Made by a program: the position numbers and the translations under genes. The notes beneath the pieces were generated by a model. It did not search any database, was not told the origin of the DNA, and saw nothing but the letters and a program-made list of their open reading frames with translations. A DNA stretch of 64,000 nt from Acinetobacter dispersus (lineage in GTDB: Bacteria > Pseudomonadota > Gammaproteobacteria > Pseudomonadales > Moraxellaceae): NCBI RefSeq assembly GCF_009884975.1, contig NZ_CP041970.1, forward strand, positions 434,001 to 498,000, written 5' to 3'. Positions 37,919 to 46,455 of this stretch are shown here, piece after piece (within the stretch, counting starts at the first letter, position 1; each line of letters begins with the position of its first letter).

Positions 37919-39906
37919 TGATGACTAAGCAAATCTACTTCTGTGTTTTAGCTGTCTTAGCTTTTGTATTACTTGGGCAAACCGCTTTTGCACCTGCTGC
38001 TTTAACGGGATTATGGGCGGTAGTTTGGCTGTTATTGGTTCGCAGATATCGTAAGCAGAGCTGGGTGCCTTTTCCTAAATGGTTTTTGGTGTTTTTTATT
38101 CTATTGTCTTTAGGTATCGTTTATATCAATTATCAAACCATCCTTGGAGTAGAAGCGGGCGTCGCCTTTTTAAGTACCTGTTTATTTGCCAAATGTTTAG
38201 AAGCTAAAAACACCCGTGATTTATTGATTGTCTTTAATTTTGCTCTATTTGTCAGTGCCAGCCTATTGTTACATAGCCAAGCTTTTTGGATGGCACTGAT
38301 TGTATTTACAGCCTTCGTGATGTGTTTATTGGGTTTGTATCGGATACAGACGGGGTTGTTTAATCAAACGAAACTATCATCAAACCAACTTAAACAAGAT
38401 GTGAAGCAAATTTTTAAATTTGTTGGTATAGCAATTCCTTTCTTTCTCATTTTATTTATTTTCTTTCCTCGATTGCCACCGCTTTGGGCGGTTCCAATTC
38501 AGAAGGATCAGGCTACGACAGGAATCAGTGACCGGATGTCGCCTGGAGATATTGCGCAATTATCGCAATCTTCAGCATTGGCTTTTCGGGTGGTGGCAGA
38601 TATGTCGCAGTTTCCAAGCAGACCAGAATTGTATTGGAGAGCTTTGGTTTTAGATCAATATGATGGAACCACATGGACCAGCAGTTTTTTCAATCAGCAA
38701 ATTAAAAGTGTACGGTCAACTCCAAGGAGCGTGCCTTATCAATATTTAGCAGCAGATGAGCAAGCCAATTGGATCATGGGTTTGGAATATTCGATTCCAC
38801 GGGAACGTTATTTACAGTTATATCAAGACAATAGTATTCGCCCATCTAAGCTGATCAAGCGTAATGTACCGATACAAATGTTGTGGTTAGGACGCATGTC
38901 GACTGAAAAGGTTTACTTATCACCGCGACAACTTGAGTTAAATCTTAATTTTGATGAGGGGCGGGATCTTAAAGCGCAGCAATTGGCGCATGAGCTGTTT
39001 GAAAAAAGTCAAAAGCAACCTGAACAATATCTACAATCTGTGTTGTCGTGGTATAGAAAAAATGGTTTTGTATACACTTTGACGCCAGGGACTTTAGGCG
39101 GTGATCGTATAGATCAATTCTTGTTTTCCAGCCGGAAAGGGTTTTGTGAGCATTATGCATCTAGTTTTGTCATGTTAATGCGCTATGCAGGTATTCCTGC
39201 ACGAGTAGTGACGGGCTATCAAGGTGGACAATTGGCGCCTGATGGGCAGAGTTGGGAGGTTCGTCAACTGGATGCGCACGCTTGGAGTGAGGTCTATCTA
39301 GATGGAAAATGGAAAAGAATTGACCCAACAGCCATGATTGCACCGCAACGAATTGATACGGGTATGCAGGATTATTTGGCACAAGATCAAACTGTATGGG
39401 GAGATGAAAGTAAAGCTTGGCGTTTGCAACAATTTAAATTTCTAAAAAATATGCGGATTTGGAGTGATTATTTAAGTTATCAATGGCAAAGCAAAGTAGT
39501 TGGTTATGATGCAGAAAAACAGAAGAACTGGTTATCTCGCTTAGGACTAGATTCAAGTTATGCATATGCGATTGTGCTGATTGTTGGTGTATTCGCTATT
39601 TTGCTGGTATATGTGGGTATCTATTGGTGGAAGCAAACAAGGCAGCAACACAGCTATCAAAAAGCTATATTCAAATTTCAAAAGAAACTGCCCAAAAATC
39701 TGCAAAAGCAACCTGCAGAAACTTTTCAAGTGTGGATGCAGCGTTTGGCAACGCAAGTTGAAGACAAACAGGTATTTGAACAAGCGATTGTGTTATATCA
39801 ACAAATTGTTTTTTTAGAGCAGCAGAATAGCGTAAATACTCAAGATTTTAAGTGCTTGCTTAAAGACTGCGCAATTGCACTGAAACAATCTCAAAAAAAC
39901 TTGTGA
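37918..39906 (+). CDS. tgpA: TgpA-like membrane transglutaminase (DUF3488 plus transglutaminase-like)
   Basis: A 662-aa protein: about five N-terminal membrane helices (DUF3488, about 1-175), a large periplasmic part, a transglutaminase-like domain (about 395-480) and one further helix (about 545-570). The catalytic triad is visible: Cys in RKGFCEHYASSF, His in DAHAWSEVY and Asp in KRIDPTA. The homologue in Pseudomonas aeruginosa is essential; the substrate is not known. It is the last gene of the moxR operon and is followed by tRNA-Val. Confidence 0.93.
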   Translation: MMTKQIYFCVLAVLAFVLLGQTAFAPAALTGLWAVVWLLLVRRYRKQSWVPFPKWFLVFFILLSLGIVYINYQTILGVEAGVAFLSTCLFAKCLEAKNTRDLLIVFNFALFVSASLLLHSQAFWMALIVFTAFVMCLLGLYRIQTGLFNQTKLSSNQLKQDVKQIFKFVGIAIPFFLILFIFFPRLPPLWAVPIQKDQATTGISDRMSPGDIAQLSQSSALAFRVVADMSQFPSRPELYWRALVLDQYDGTTWTSSFFNQQIKSVRSTPRSVPYQYLAADEQANWIMGLEYSIPRERYLQLYQDNSIRPSKLIKRNVPIQMLWLGRMSTEKVYLSPRQLELNLNFDEGRDLKAQQLAHELFEKSQKQPEQYLQSVLSWYRKNGFVYTLTPGTLGGDRIDQFLFSSRKGFCEHYASSFVMLMRYAGIPARVVTGYQGGQLAPDGQSWEVRQLDAHAWSEVYLDGKWKRIDPTAMIAPQRIDTGMQDYLAQDQTVWGDESKAWRLQQFKFLKNMRIWSDYLSYQWQSKVVGYDAEKQKNWLSRLGLDSSYAYAIVLIVGVFAILLVYVGIYWWKQTRQQHSYQKAIFKFQKKLPKNLQKQPAETFQVWMQRLATQVEDKQVFEQAIVLYQQIVFLEQQNSVNTQDFKCLLKDCAIALKQSQKNL

Positions 39907-39941
39907 AGCGCAGAAAAAATGAATATGATGCTTCTCATTCT

Positions 39942-40018
39942 AGGTGTATAGCTCAGTTGGTTAGAGCGCTACGTTGACATCGTAGAGGTCTCCAGTTCGA
40001 GTCTGGATATACCTACCA
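39942..40018 (+). tRNA. tRNA-Val (GAC)
   Basis: A full cloverleaf: acceptor AGGTGTA/TATACCT, D-arm AGCTCAGTTGGTTAGAGC, anticodon stem CTACG/CGTAG with loop containing GAC, and T-arm with GTTCGAGTC. The CCA end is encoded. Confidence 0.97.
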
Positions 40019-40065
40019 AGATATTAAAGTCATATAACTTTTATGAAGTTACATGAACTCCAAAG

Positions 40066-40096
40066 CCCTGAATCATAACGATTTAGGGTTTTTTTT
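40066..40096 (+). terminator. Intrinsic terminator after tRNA-Val
   Basis: A 9-bp stem CCCTGAATC/GATTTAGGG (one G-T pair) followed by an 8-base T-run. Confidence 0.9.
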
Positions 40097-40140
40097 ATGC
40101 CTTTCTATAGCTGCTCTTAAATCTATACAGAAGTAAAATT

Positions 40141-40188
40141 CTTGTATCATGGCTGAATACTTAACTCATGATACAAGTTCGTATCATG
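40141..40188. promoter_or_regulatory. Operator-like array of three alternating GTATCATG half-sites
   Basis: CTTGTATCATG at 40141-40151 is mirrored by CATGATACAAG at 40167-40177 and followed by GTATCATG at 40181-40188. The last two form a perfect inverted repeat with a 6-bp spacer. The last half-site contains an ATG (40186) that opens a 30-codon frame running to 40278 (MPYEMNSNKEASTIRHNI). That frame resembles the start of a regulator but is cut off. This looks like a dimeric repressor operator left behind when its gene was lost. Confidence 0.5.
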
Positions 40189-40274
40189 CCATATGAAATG
40201 AACAGCAATAAAGAAGCATCCACTATCAGGCACAACATCGCTGATTTTGTATCTCAATGGATCAGTTACATATT

Positions 40275-41183
40275 TTAAATTATGACTTTATCCGCTAAAA
40301 AATCTAAAAAAGCACGGACTCTTAATGGTAAATGACCACCTTGGCCAACATAGACAGCATGTACCTCTTCAACGTCACCTGGATTAAAGGCTTCCAATAT
40401 CGGAACTAATCGTCCTGCTGCAATGTCATCTTGTACCTGAAAAATAGCTAAGCGAGCTAGACCAAGACCTGATAAGGCTAACTTATGCAAAGCTTCGCCA
40501 TCGCTCACTTGTGTATTACCAGTGATGGGAATAGTAAGCTTTTCACCATTGACGTGAAAAGGCCAACCTGTTTGTACACGTACATAGTTGGGGCCTAAAA
40601 GATTATGTTTTATGAGTTCATATGGAGTTGTCGGTGTCCCTTTACATGCCAAATAGCTTGGAGCACCCACAATAATTTTCCGTGTACTACCTAGCTTACG
40701 TGCGATTAGATTAGAACTTTTTAGTGGGCCAGCACGCACGGCCACATCTGTACGTTGCTCTAAAATATCAATGACTTCGTCGGAGAGTACAAGGTCCAAT
40801 GTAATGTCAGGTTGTAATTGTAAGAATTCAGGGATTAATGGCAGTAAAAAGTAATGACCAAAAGGTACATTGGCATTTACACGTAATCTACCTTTTGGTG
40901 TGCTGTGTTCGCTGGCACAGCGTTCTGCTTCTTCTAGATCTGCCAATATACGTATGCCTCGCTCATAAAAAGCACAGCCTTCAGGGGTGAGCTGAAGTTG
41001 CCGAGTTGAGCGATTAAGCAATCGAGTTCCTAAACGCTTCTCTAGACGTGCAACTAATTTGCTGACAGCTGAGGGTGTCATACCACATGCACGAGCAGCA
41101 GCAGAAAAACCACCTAACTCAATGACTCGAATAAATATTTCTAGCTCCCCAGAGCGATTGATGTCTTGTCGAGCCATAATCAT
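40275..41183 (-). CDS. LysR-family regulator, divergent from esterase/OYE genes
   Basis: A 302-aa LysR protein. The winged helix region (FIRVIELGGFSAAARACGMTPSAVSKLVARLEKR) is at about 17-50 and LLNRSTRQLQLTPEG follows. ATGs at 41183 and 41177 are both possible starts. It is transcribed away from the GDSL hydrolase and OYE-type genes, with a 103-bp shared intergenic region, so it probably controls them. Confidence 0.92.
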   Translation of the reverse strand: MIMARQDINRSGELEIFIRVIELGGFSAAARACGMTPSAVSKLVARLEKRLGTRLLNRSTRQLQLTPEGCAFYERGIRILADLEEAERCASEHSTPKGRLRVNANVPFGHYFLLPLIPEFLQLQPDITLDLVLSDEVIDILEQRTDVAVRAGPLKSSNLIARKLGSTRKIIVGAPSYLACKGTPTTPYELIKHNLLGPNYVRVQTGWPFHVNGEKLTIPITGNTQVSDGEALHKLALSGLGLARLAIFQVQDDIAAGRLVPILEAFNPGDVEEVHAVYVGQGGHLPLRVRAFLDFLADKVII

Positions 41184-41286
41184 TATTTGTGAATTTAATT
41201 CATAAATTATATTCCATGAGTCTATCTATTCCAATATTGACTTTAAATTTATGATTTAATCTTCGAAGAGTTATTAATTTACTGTT

Positions 41287-42621
41287 ATGAATAATGTGAT
41301 GAATTCTCGTACTAAATCCCTTGTCTCAATAGCTTTGACGGTTGTTGTAATGGCGGGTGGCAGTACATTGCTGAGTAAATCAGCACTTGCAGAAGATATG
41401 TCATCTTGGGTAGCAACCTGGCAAGCAAGCCCTCAACCCGTGTGGGGAACAGATTTTCTGTTTCCTACTAACTTGCCAGTATCACTACATGACCAGACTG
41501 TGCGTCAGATTGCACGAATTAGCGTAGGTGGAAAACGTTTCAGAATTGTACTCTCTAATACTTATGGTCAACAGCCAATTATTATTGGTAAAGCAACTAT
41601 TGCTCGTCCACAGCAAGATGGAGCTATGTCAGTTGATGGTTTGCAGATGGTAACTTTCTCGGGAAAAGCAGGTGTAACTATTGCTGCTGGTGCATCAGTG
41701 ATAAGTGATCCTGTGCCATTAACATTACCCGCATTAGCTCAAATGGCAGTGAGTATTTATCTGCCAAATCAAACGCCAATCAGTACATTTCATTGGGATG
41801 GTCGCCAGACGGGTTGGATTGTTGCAGGTGATCAGACAGCATCATCAACATTTAAAGGTGTTGATGTTATGACAAGCACGACAGCTCGGCCATTGCTGAC
41901 GGACATCCAAGTTGAAATAGCACAATCAACACCCTTAGTTGTAGTTATGGGTGATTCTATTACTGATGGTGCAACTGCAAGTTTAGATCAAGATAAACGA
42001 TGGCCTGACTATCTTGCCAAGCGTTTAGTACCACATGGTGTTGCAGTCGTAAATGCTGGGATTTCAGGTGGGCGATTATTGTCTGATGGCATGGGGATGA
42101 ATGCGTTGGCTCGATTGGATCGGGACGTATTGGCTCAACCTGGGGTAAGTAGCATGATTATAATGCTGGGAATTAATGATATTTCTTGGCCTGGTACTGC
42201 ATTTGCCAAGACCTCAAAAAAGCCGACTTTAGAAGCTTTAACTGCAGGTTATAGCCAACTAGTAGCACAAGCACATATTCGGGGTGTTCGTGTGATTGCT
42301 GCAACATTGACTCCTTTTAAAGGGGCATTACCAAAGACGCCACTAGATAATTATTATCAACAAGATAAGGAGAACTTACGTCAACAAGTAAATGATTGGA
42401 TTCGCCATAGTGGTGTATTTGATGCTGTGATTGATTTTGATGCTGTAATACGAGATCCCCAAAAACCAACACAGATAGCCGCACGTTTTGATTCTGGTGA
42501 CCATTTGCATTTAGGGGATGTCGGTAACCATGCAATGGCTGAGGCTGTTGACCTTCATGCAGTATTGCCTGAGCTAAAAGCCGTACAGAATAAATTTCCA
42601 AAAGTATTAACGGAGCATTGA
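41287..42621 (+). CDS. Secreted SGNH/GDSL hydrolase
   Basis: A 444-aa exported esterase. The signal peptide ends near SKSALAED. An N-terminal beta domain (about 40-210) precedes the SGNH domain. The motifs are intact: VVMGDSITDG (catalytic Ser), NAGISGGRLL (block II Gly), MLGINDI (block III Asn) and the DSGDHLHLGD end (Asp/His dyad). Related proteins act on acylated sugars or lipids; the substrate here is unknown. The OYE-type gene starts 3 nt after the stop, so the two form an operon. Confidence 0.92.
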   Translation: MNNVMNSRTKSLVSIALTVVVMAGGSTLLSKSALAEDMSSWVATWQASPQPVWGTDFLFPTNLPVSLHDQTVRQIARISVGGKRFRIVLSNTYGQQPIIIGKATIARPQQDGAMSVDGLQMVTFSGKAGVTIAAGASVISDPVPLTLPALAQMAVSIYLPNQTPISTFHWDGRQTGWIVAGDQTASSTFKGVDVMTSTTARPLLTDIQVEIAQSTPLVVVMGDSITDGATASLDQDKRWPDYLAKRLVPHGVAVVNAGISGGRLLSDGMGMNALARLDRDVLAQPGVSSMIIMLGINDISWPGTAFAKTSKKPTLEALTAGYSQLVAQAHIRGVRVIAATLTPFKGALPKTPLDNYYQQDKENLRQQVNDWIRHSGVFDAVIDFDAVIRDPQKPTQIAARFDSGDHLHLGDVGNHAMAEAVDLHAVLPELKAVQNKFPKVLTEH

Positions 42622-42624
42622 GCC

Positions 42625-43728
42625 ATGTTGTTTACATCTTATAATCTAGGGGATTTAACTTTACCAAACCGTATTGTGATGCCGCCCATGACACGTTCAC
42701 GTGCCGAAGCTGGTAATGTTCCAACGGCATTAATGGCAGAATATTATGCTCAACGTGCATCAGCAGGCTTAATAATGAGTGAGGGGACACAGATTAGCCA
42801 GCAGGGTCAAGGTTATGCATGGACACCAGGCATTCATTCATCAGTACAAGTCGCTGGTTGGCGTAAAGTGACATCATCAGTGCATCAAGCAGGGGGGCGT
42901 ATTTTTGCTCAGCTATGGCATGTAGGTAGGATCTCTCATGTTTCCTTGCAACCTAATGGTATGGCACCTGTATCATCCTCAGCACTAAGGGCTGAAGGCG
43001 TTAAGGTATTTATTGATCCTGAGGGTAAGGGCGCTTTAGCTGGTATAGGGGAAATGGTGCAACATTCAATGCCACGAGCTTTATCCAAAAGTGAGATTAG
43101 TCAAATTGTTCGTGATTTTGCAGTTGCCGCACGTCATGCATTAGAGGCAGGTTTTGATGGTGTAGAGTTACATGCTGCAAATGGTTATCTTATTAATCAG
43201 TTTATTGATTCTCAGGCTAATGTACGGACTGATGAATATGGTGGCTCATTATCAAATCGATTGCGTTTCTTGAGAGAAGTGACTGAAGCAGTGGTTGATG
43301 TGGTGGGTAAGAATAGGGTTGGTGTACGATTAGCCCCATTGACCACACTTCAAGGTGCGATTGATGATACTCCTCAGGCAACTTATCTGGGTGCAGCGAA
43401 AATATTGGATGAATTAGGTATCGTTTATATTCACATTGCTGAGGCTGATTGGGAGGATGCACCTGAAATGCCGATTACTTTCAAAGAAGCATTAAGACTA
43501 ATTTATAAAGGAACCTTGATTTATGCAGGTAAATACACATTAGAACGGGCTGAAACGGCTTTAGCAAATGGATGGGCCGACTTGATTGGTTTTGGACGTC
43601 CATTTATTGCTAATCCAGATCTGCCAATGCGTTTAAAAAATGGCTGGCCACTTGCTAAGTTAGATGCTGAACGGCTTTTTGGTGGAGGGCTTGAGGGCTA
43701 TTTGGATTTTCCAGCTATGAATGTTTAA
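42625..43728 (+). CDS. Old yellow enzyme family alkene reductase
   Basis: A 367-aa FMN-dependent ene-reductase. Family blocks are present: LTLPNRIVMPPMTRSRAE, FAQLWHVGRISH, GFDGVELHAANGYLINQF, TDEYGGSLSNRLRF and DLIGFGRPFIANPDLP. The HAAN motif supplies the substrate-binding His/Asn pair. It resembles NemA, which reduces activated C=C bonds and N-ethylmaleimide. It is cotranscribed with the GDSL hydrolase. Its place beside a LysR gene suggests detoxification or catabolism of an inducer. Confidence 0.94.
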   Translation: MLFTSYNLGDLTLPNRIVMPPMTRSRAEAGNVPTALMAEYYAQRASAGLIMSEGTQISQQGQGYAWTPGIHSSVQVAGWRKVTSSVHQAGGRIFAQLWHVGRISHVSLQPNGMAPVSSSALRAEGVKVFIDPEGKGALAGIGEMVQHSMPRALSKSEISQIVRDFAVAARHALEAGFDGVELHAANGYLINQFIDSQANVRTDEYGGSLSNRLRFLREVTEAVVDVVGKNRVGVRLAPLTTLQGAIDDTPQATYLGAAKILDELGIVYIHIAEADWEDAPEMPITFKEALRLIYKGTLIYAGKYTLERAETALANGWADLIGFGRPFIANPDLPMRLKNGWPLAKLDAERLFGGGLEGYLDFPAMNV

Positions 43729-44381
43729 TTCCACTATAGGCACATAGTGATTATCCAATGTTTAATGAATTCTCTATATTTACTATGATCTAGTCATAGT
43801 ATCAACATATCTATAAGTATGATTTTTATTAGATTAAGAAGAGTCTTTATGATGATAGTGTAAGCGTAAGAAGCGGTAACCTTTCTTTATTCCTGAAAGG
43901 TTACTGCTTAGAAAGCTTTACTCCATAAGTTCTAGATTTCAATGGCTTCTTAAACTATATAACCTAAAGTGTGGAGAATAGGTGAGAAGTAGCGAATTGC
44001 TTGAGCAATAGATCCCCCTTATAAGAATGACGAGGTACTGACATACTACAAATGCAAGGTTAGTAAAATATTTTTGTATCACTGGTGATAGAGAAAAATA
44101 ATAATTACATATTCAAATACTTAGGATTTATTTTAATTGCCATTATTTATTGAGCTTTAGATAAAGTGTTTTTAAATAGAGCATGAGGTTACTTGTGATG
44201 TTCAATCGTGTTCTAAGTTTGATAAAAAAAAGAAGAAACTAGAAGGCATATTTATTTTAAAATTACTGGAGAATGATTACACAGATGGTTTGATATAAAT
44301 AAAATTCACTGAGAATGATTTTTTTTAATGACTTAAATTTAGCCTTTTGATAAATTATCTCTAGTTTATAGGGGTTGTATT
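43729..44381. other. Gene-free AT-rich interval with one strong hairpin
   Basis: No supported gene on either strand in about 650 bp. A 15-bp stem (AAGCGGTAACCTTTC/GAAAGGTTACTGCTT, one G-T pair) with a 9-base loop sits at 43871-43909 but has no T-run, about 140 nt past the OYE-type gene. The rest looks like decayed DNA. Confidence 0.6.
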
Positions 44382-44843
44382 ATGACAAGAATTTTAATTG
44401 CTTCAATGCTATTGGCCTTTAGTTTAAATGTAACAGCTAATTCAGATTTTAATACTGATGATGAGTTGACAAAATTAGGGATTATTGGACCAGATTTTAA
44501 ATTTATAGATCTTGAGCGAGCTACGGATTTTTTTAAAAATGCAAATGAGAAAGTATCAAGTTCGTGGGCTTATAAATCAAATGAACTAGTAAAAATTACA
44601 TCAGCTTCGACGACACCACACTATTCCTCAGTAACGTTTAGCCCTACTGTAGATGTATCTGAAGCTGAAGAGAAAGATTTAGTTGATTTTATGAGTACAA
44701 GGGAAGCTGTTCAGGTATGGTGTAAAGAGCTTTTCAATTCTAAATATATGGGTGTAAATGATCATAAAGTTGACGTGTTATATAAAAATAAAGTTGGAGC
44801 AACATTAGGTAATGTTGTTTTGAACAATCAAACATGTAGGTAG
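44382..44843 (+). CDS. Small secreted protein of unknown function
   Basis: A 153-aa protein with a signal peptide (MTRILIASMLLAFSLNVTA). The mature part is acidic and polar with two cysteines (VWCKELF and the NNQTCR end), suggesting one disulfide. A GGGG-type ribosome site lies upstream and a strong terminator downstream, so it is a self-contained unit. I do not recognise a family. It lies in AT-rich DNA next to a gene-poor stretch, so it may be acquired. Confidence 0.72.
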   Translation: MTRILIASMLLAFSLNVTANSDFNTDDELTKLGIIGPDFKFIDLERATDFFKNANEKVSSSWAYKSNELVKITSASTTPHYSSVTFSPTVDVSEAEEKDLVDFMSTREAVQVWCKELFNSKYMGVNDHKVDVLYKNKVGATLGNVVLNNQTCR

Positions 44844-44890
44844 ATTATTTTATAAAAGTTAGTTACATCAAGATTTTTCCTTCAAACTTA

Positions 44891-44922
44891 AAAATCCCCA
44901 ATTTTTTCATTGGGGATTTTTA
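44891..44922 (+). terminator. Intrinsic terminator
   Basis: A perfect 12-bp stem AAAATCCCCAAT/ATTGGGGATTTT with T-run, ending the small secreted protein gene. Confidence 0.93.
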
Positions 44923-45184
44923 TACCACAATAAAATACTTCCTAACATAAGAGCATAAACAAACGATTTACTATACTGTTGTTTTTCTGTTTCTTAATTG
45001 TTGAATTTAATGAAAAATTTACAAGTCACGCAACTCTAACATGTTCCTCGAGTAAAATATTTACATCGTCTCCTAACTCGCCTGTTATAAGGATATCAAC
45101 AGATTTGTACGATAAAGTATTGGAATTATGACTTTTTTATGAATGCCCAAGCGCTATAAAATGGCTTTGAGGATAGCGGAATTA
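44923..45184. other. Gene-free interval before dsbA-like gene
   Basis: About 260 bp of AT-rich DNA that should carry the dsbA-like promoter. I see no clear -35/-10 pair, repeat or coding remnant. Confidence 0.4.
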
Positions 45185-45802
45185 ATGAAAAAATTTATTT
45201 TAACGGGCCTTACTGCAATTGTTGCAGTACTTTCTACCCAGACAATGGCAGCAGATTTTGTTGCAGGTAAAGATTATACAGTTGTACAAAATCCAGAAAA
45301 AACGTCTGTTCCAGATAAAATCGAGGTGCGTGAGTTCTTTTGGTATGGTTGCACTTATTGTTTTAAATTAGAACCACATATGCAAACGTGGTTAAAGAAA
45401 ATTCCAAATGATATTTATTTTCTGCGTACACCAGCGGCAATGACTCCAATGTGGGAGCAAGGTGCACGGGCATATTATGTGAGTGAGGCGTTAGGTATAC
45501 GTAAACGTACCCATTTGCCATTATTCCATGCCAATTTTTCAGGCAATCAAAAGATCTTGCAAAAGGATGCTTTTGCTAAATTTTTTACTCGATATGGAGT
45601 ACCTGAGAAACAATTTAATTCGATGTTTGATTCTTTTGCAATTACGGCAAAAATTGCTGAATCCAATCAATTGGCTCGAAAATACCAACTTACAGGCGTA
45701 CCTGCTGTCGTGGTAAATGGTAAATATATTGTTCAGGGTGGCGATGAAAAAGTGATTCAAGTGGTTGAATATCTTGTTGATAAAGAGCGGAAAAAGAAAT
45801 AG
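45185..45802 (+). CDS. dsbA: DsbA-family thiol:disulfide oxidoreductase with CTYC active site
   Basis: A 205-aa periplasmic oxidase that would introduce disulfides. The start at 45185 gives a clean signal peptide (MKKFILTGLTAIVAVLSTQTMAA) and fits the family; an upstream in-frame ATG would add 14 odd residues. The active site is Cys56-Thr-Tyr-Cys59 within EFFWYGCTYCFKLEP, where most DsbAs have CPHC. The cis-Pro loop (LTGVPAVVVNGKY) is intact. The changed dipeptide should shift the redox potential. It may be a second DsbA beside the usual one, or the usual one in this strain. Confidence 0.9.
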   Translation: MKKFILTGLTAIVAVLSTQTMAADFVAGKDYTVVQNPEKTSVPDKIEVREFFWYGCTYCFKLEPHMQTWLKKIPNDIYFLRTPAAMTPMWEQGARAYYVSEALGIRKRTHLPLFHANFSGNQKILQKDAFAKFFTRYGVPEKQFNSMFDSFAITAKIAESNQLARKYQLTGVPAVVVNGKYIVQGGDEKVIQVVEYLVDKERKKK

Positions 45803-45911
45803 TTTATAAGTTCTCTAAAGAGAGTAACTCTTATTGTACTCAGTGATTAAAGTGTTCTATTGGATATGGTTATCAATTATTTTCTAGCTTTTTTTAGTGT
45901 CAAAAGGGTGC

Positions 45912-45940
45912 TTGACCCAGTGAAATATTGGTGCTAATTT
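45912..45940 (+). promoter_or_regulatory. Possible promoter of candidate small RNA
   Basis: TTGACC (45912-45917) and TAATTT (45935-45940) are separated by exactly 17 bp. The -10 box is weak, so this is tentative. A start near 45947 is predicted. Confidence 0.45.
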
Positions 45941-45946
45941 AATCAA

Positions 45947-46102
45947 TAAGGAAGTCATATACTATTTGGGATTTAAGAGAAATCTTGCCTAAATGAACAA
46001 AGATATGACAACCTGAACACACAGCTAACAACGAACGAAACGGTTTAGATCGTTTTTAAAAATGTTCAAGGTTGTAGAAAAGCCCGTTAATCGGGCTTTT
46101 TT
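45947..46102 (+). ncRNA. Candidate structured small RNA
   Basis: An approximately 155-nt non-coding stretch runs from a plausible promoter to a strong terminator. It has no supported frame but clear secondary structure: ACAACCTGAAC (46008-46018) pairs with GTTCAAGGTTGT (46064-46075) with one bulge, enclosing an AAACG...CGTTT hairpin. The terminator stem AAAAGCCCG/CGGGCTTTT closes it. It lies between the dsbA-like gene and a small membrane protein gene. I do not recognise a known RNA family. Confidence 0.45.
46077..46102 (+). terminator. Intrinsic terminator
   Basis: A 9-bp stem AAAAGCCCG/CGGGCTTTT with a TTAAT loop and T-run. There is no gene within 270 nt upstream except dsbA, so it may end the candidate RNA. 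Confidence 0.92.
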
Positions 46103-46173
46103 AATGCCGATTATTTTTGAATGAAATTTAGGCTATAGTGAAATAAAGATTGGAGGAGCAATAGGGGATTGTG

Positions 46174-46407
46174 ATGCTGATGTTTATTATTTTGGTCGTC
46201 GTGATTGGCTTAGTCTTATTCGCCTTCTTCGCAAAGAAAACAGATTCTACACAGGATACATCTGATTATAGTTATCCTTATTCTTCCACAACTTCGAACT
46301 GTGATTCATTTCAAGACAATAATGATCAACGTATAGATGATTGTGGTTCTAATGCAGACTTGAGTTCAGACTCAAGCGGTTGTGGCAGTAGTAGCAATAA
46401 TGATTAA
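46174..46407 (+). CDS. Small single-span membrane protein with Ser/Asp/Cys-rich tail
   Basis: A 77-aa product (78 aa if the GTG at 46171 is used). One N-terminal membrane helix (MLMFIILVVVIGLVLFAFFA) is followed by a polar tail rich in Ser, Asp and Asn with three cysteines (SNCDSF, DDCGSN, SGCGSS). GGAGGA and AGGGGA ribosome-like sites lie upstream. The tail would probably face the periplasm or cytosol depending on orientation, which the few charges do not settle. I recognise no family. Confidence 0.65.
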   Translation: MLMFIILVVVIGLVLFAFFAKKTDSTQDTSDYSYPYSSTTSNCDSFQDNNDQRIDDCGSNADLSSDSSGCGSSSNND

Positions 46408-46446
46408 AAAAAAACGTGTACCCCTTGAGGGTAAGAGGTACACGTT
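46405..46446 (-). terminator. Intrinsic terminator of pirin gene
   Basis: A perfect 10-bp stem AACGTGTACC/GGTACACGTT is followed on the minus strand by a 9-base T-run. It lies just past the pirin stop and also past the small membrane protein gene from the other side. Confidence 0.88.
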
Positions 46447-46455
46447 AAACCGAGT

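Noticed and set aside
39942..40278. Possible prophage or island attachment site at tRNA-Val
   Set aside because: No integrase, no repeated tRNA 3' end and no phage genes are visible nearby; the operator-like repeats are better explained as a regulator remnant.
44923..45184. CRISPR-like or riboswitch-like structure before the dsbA-like gene
   Set aside because: No regular repeats and no conserved stem pattern could be found; the text is just AT-rich.
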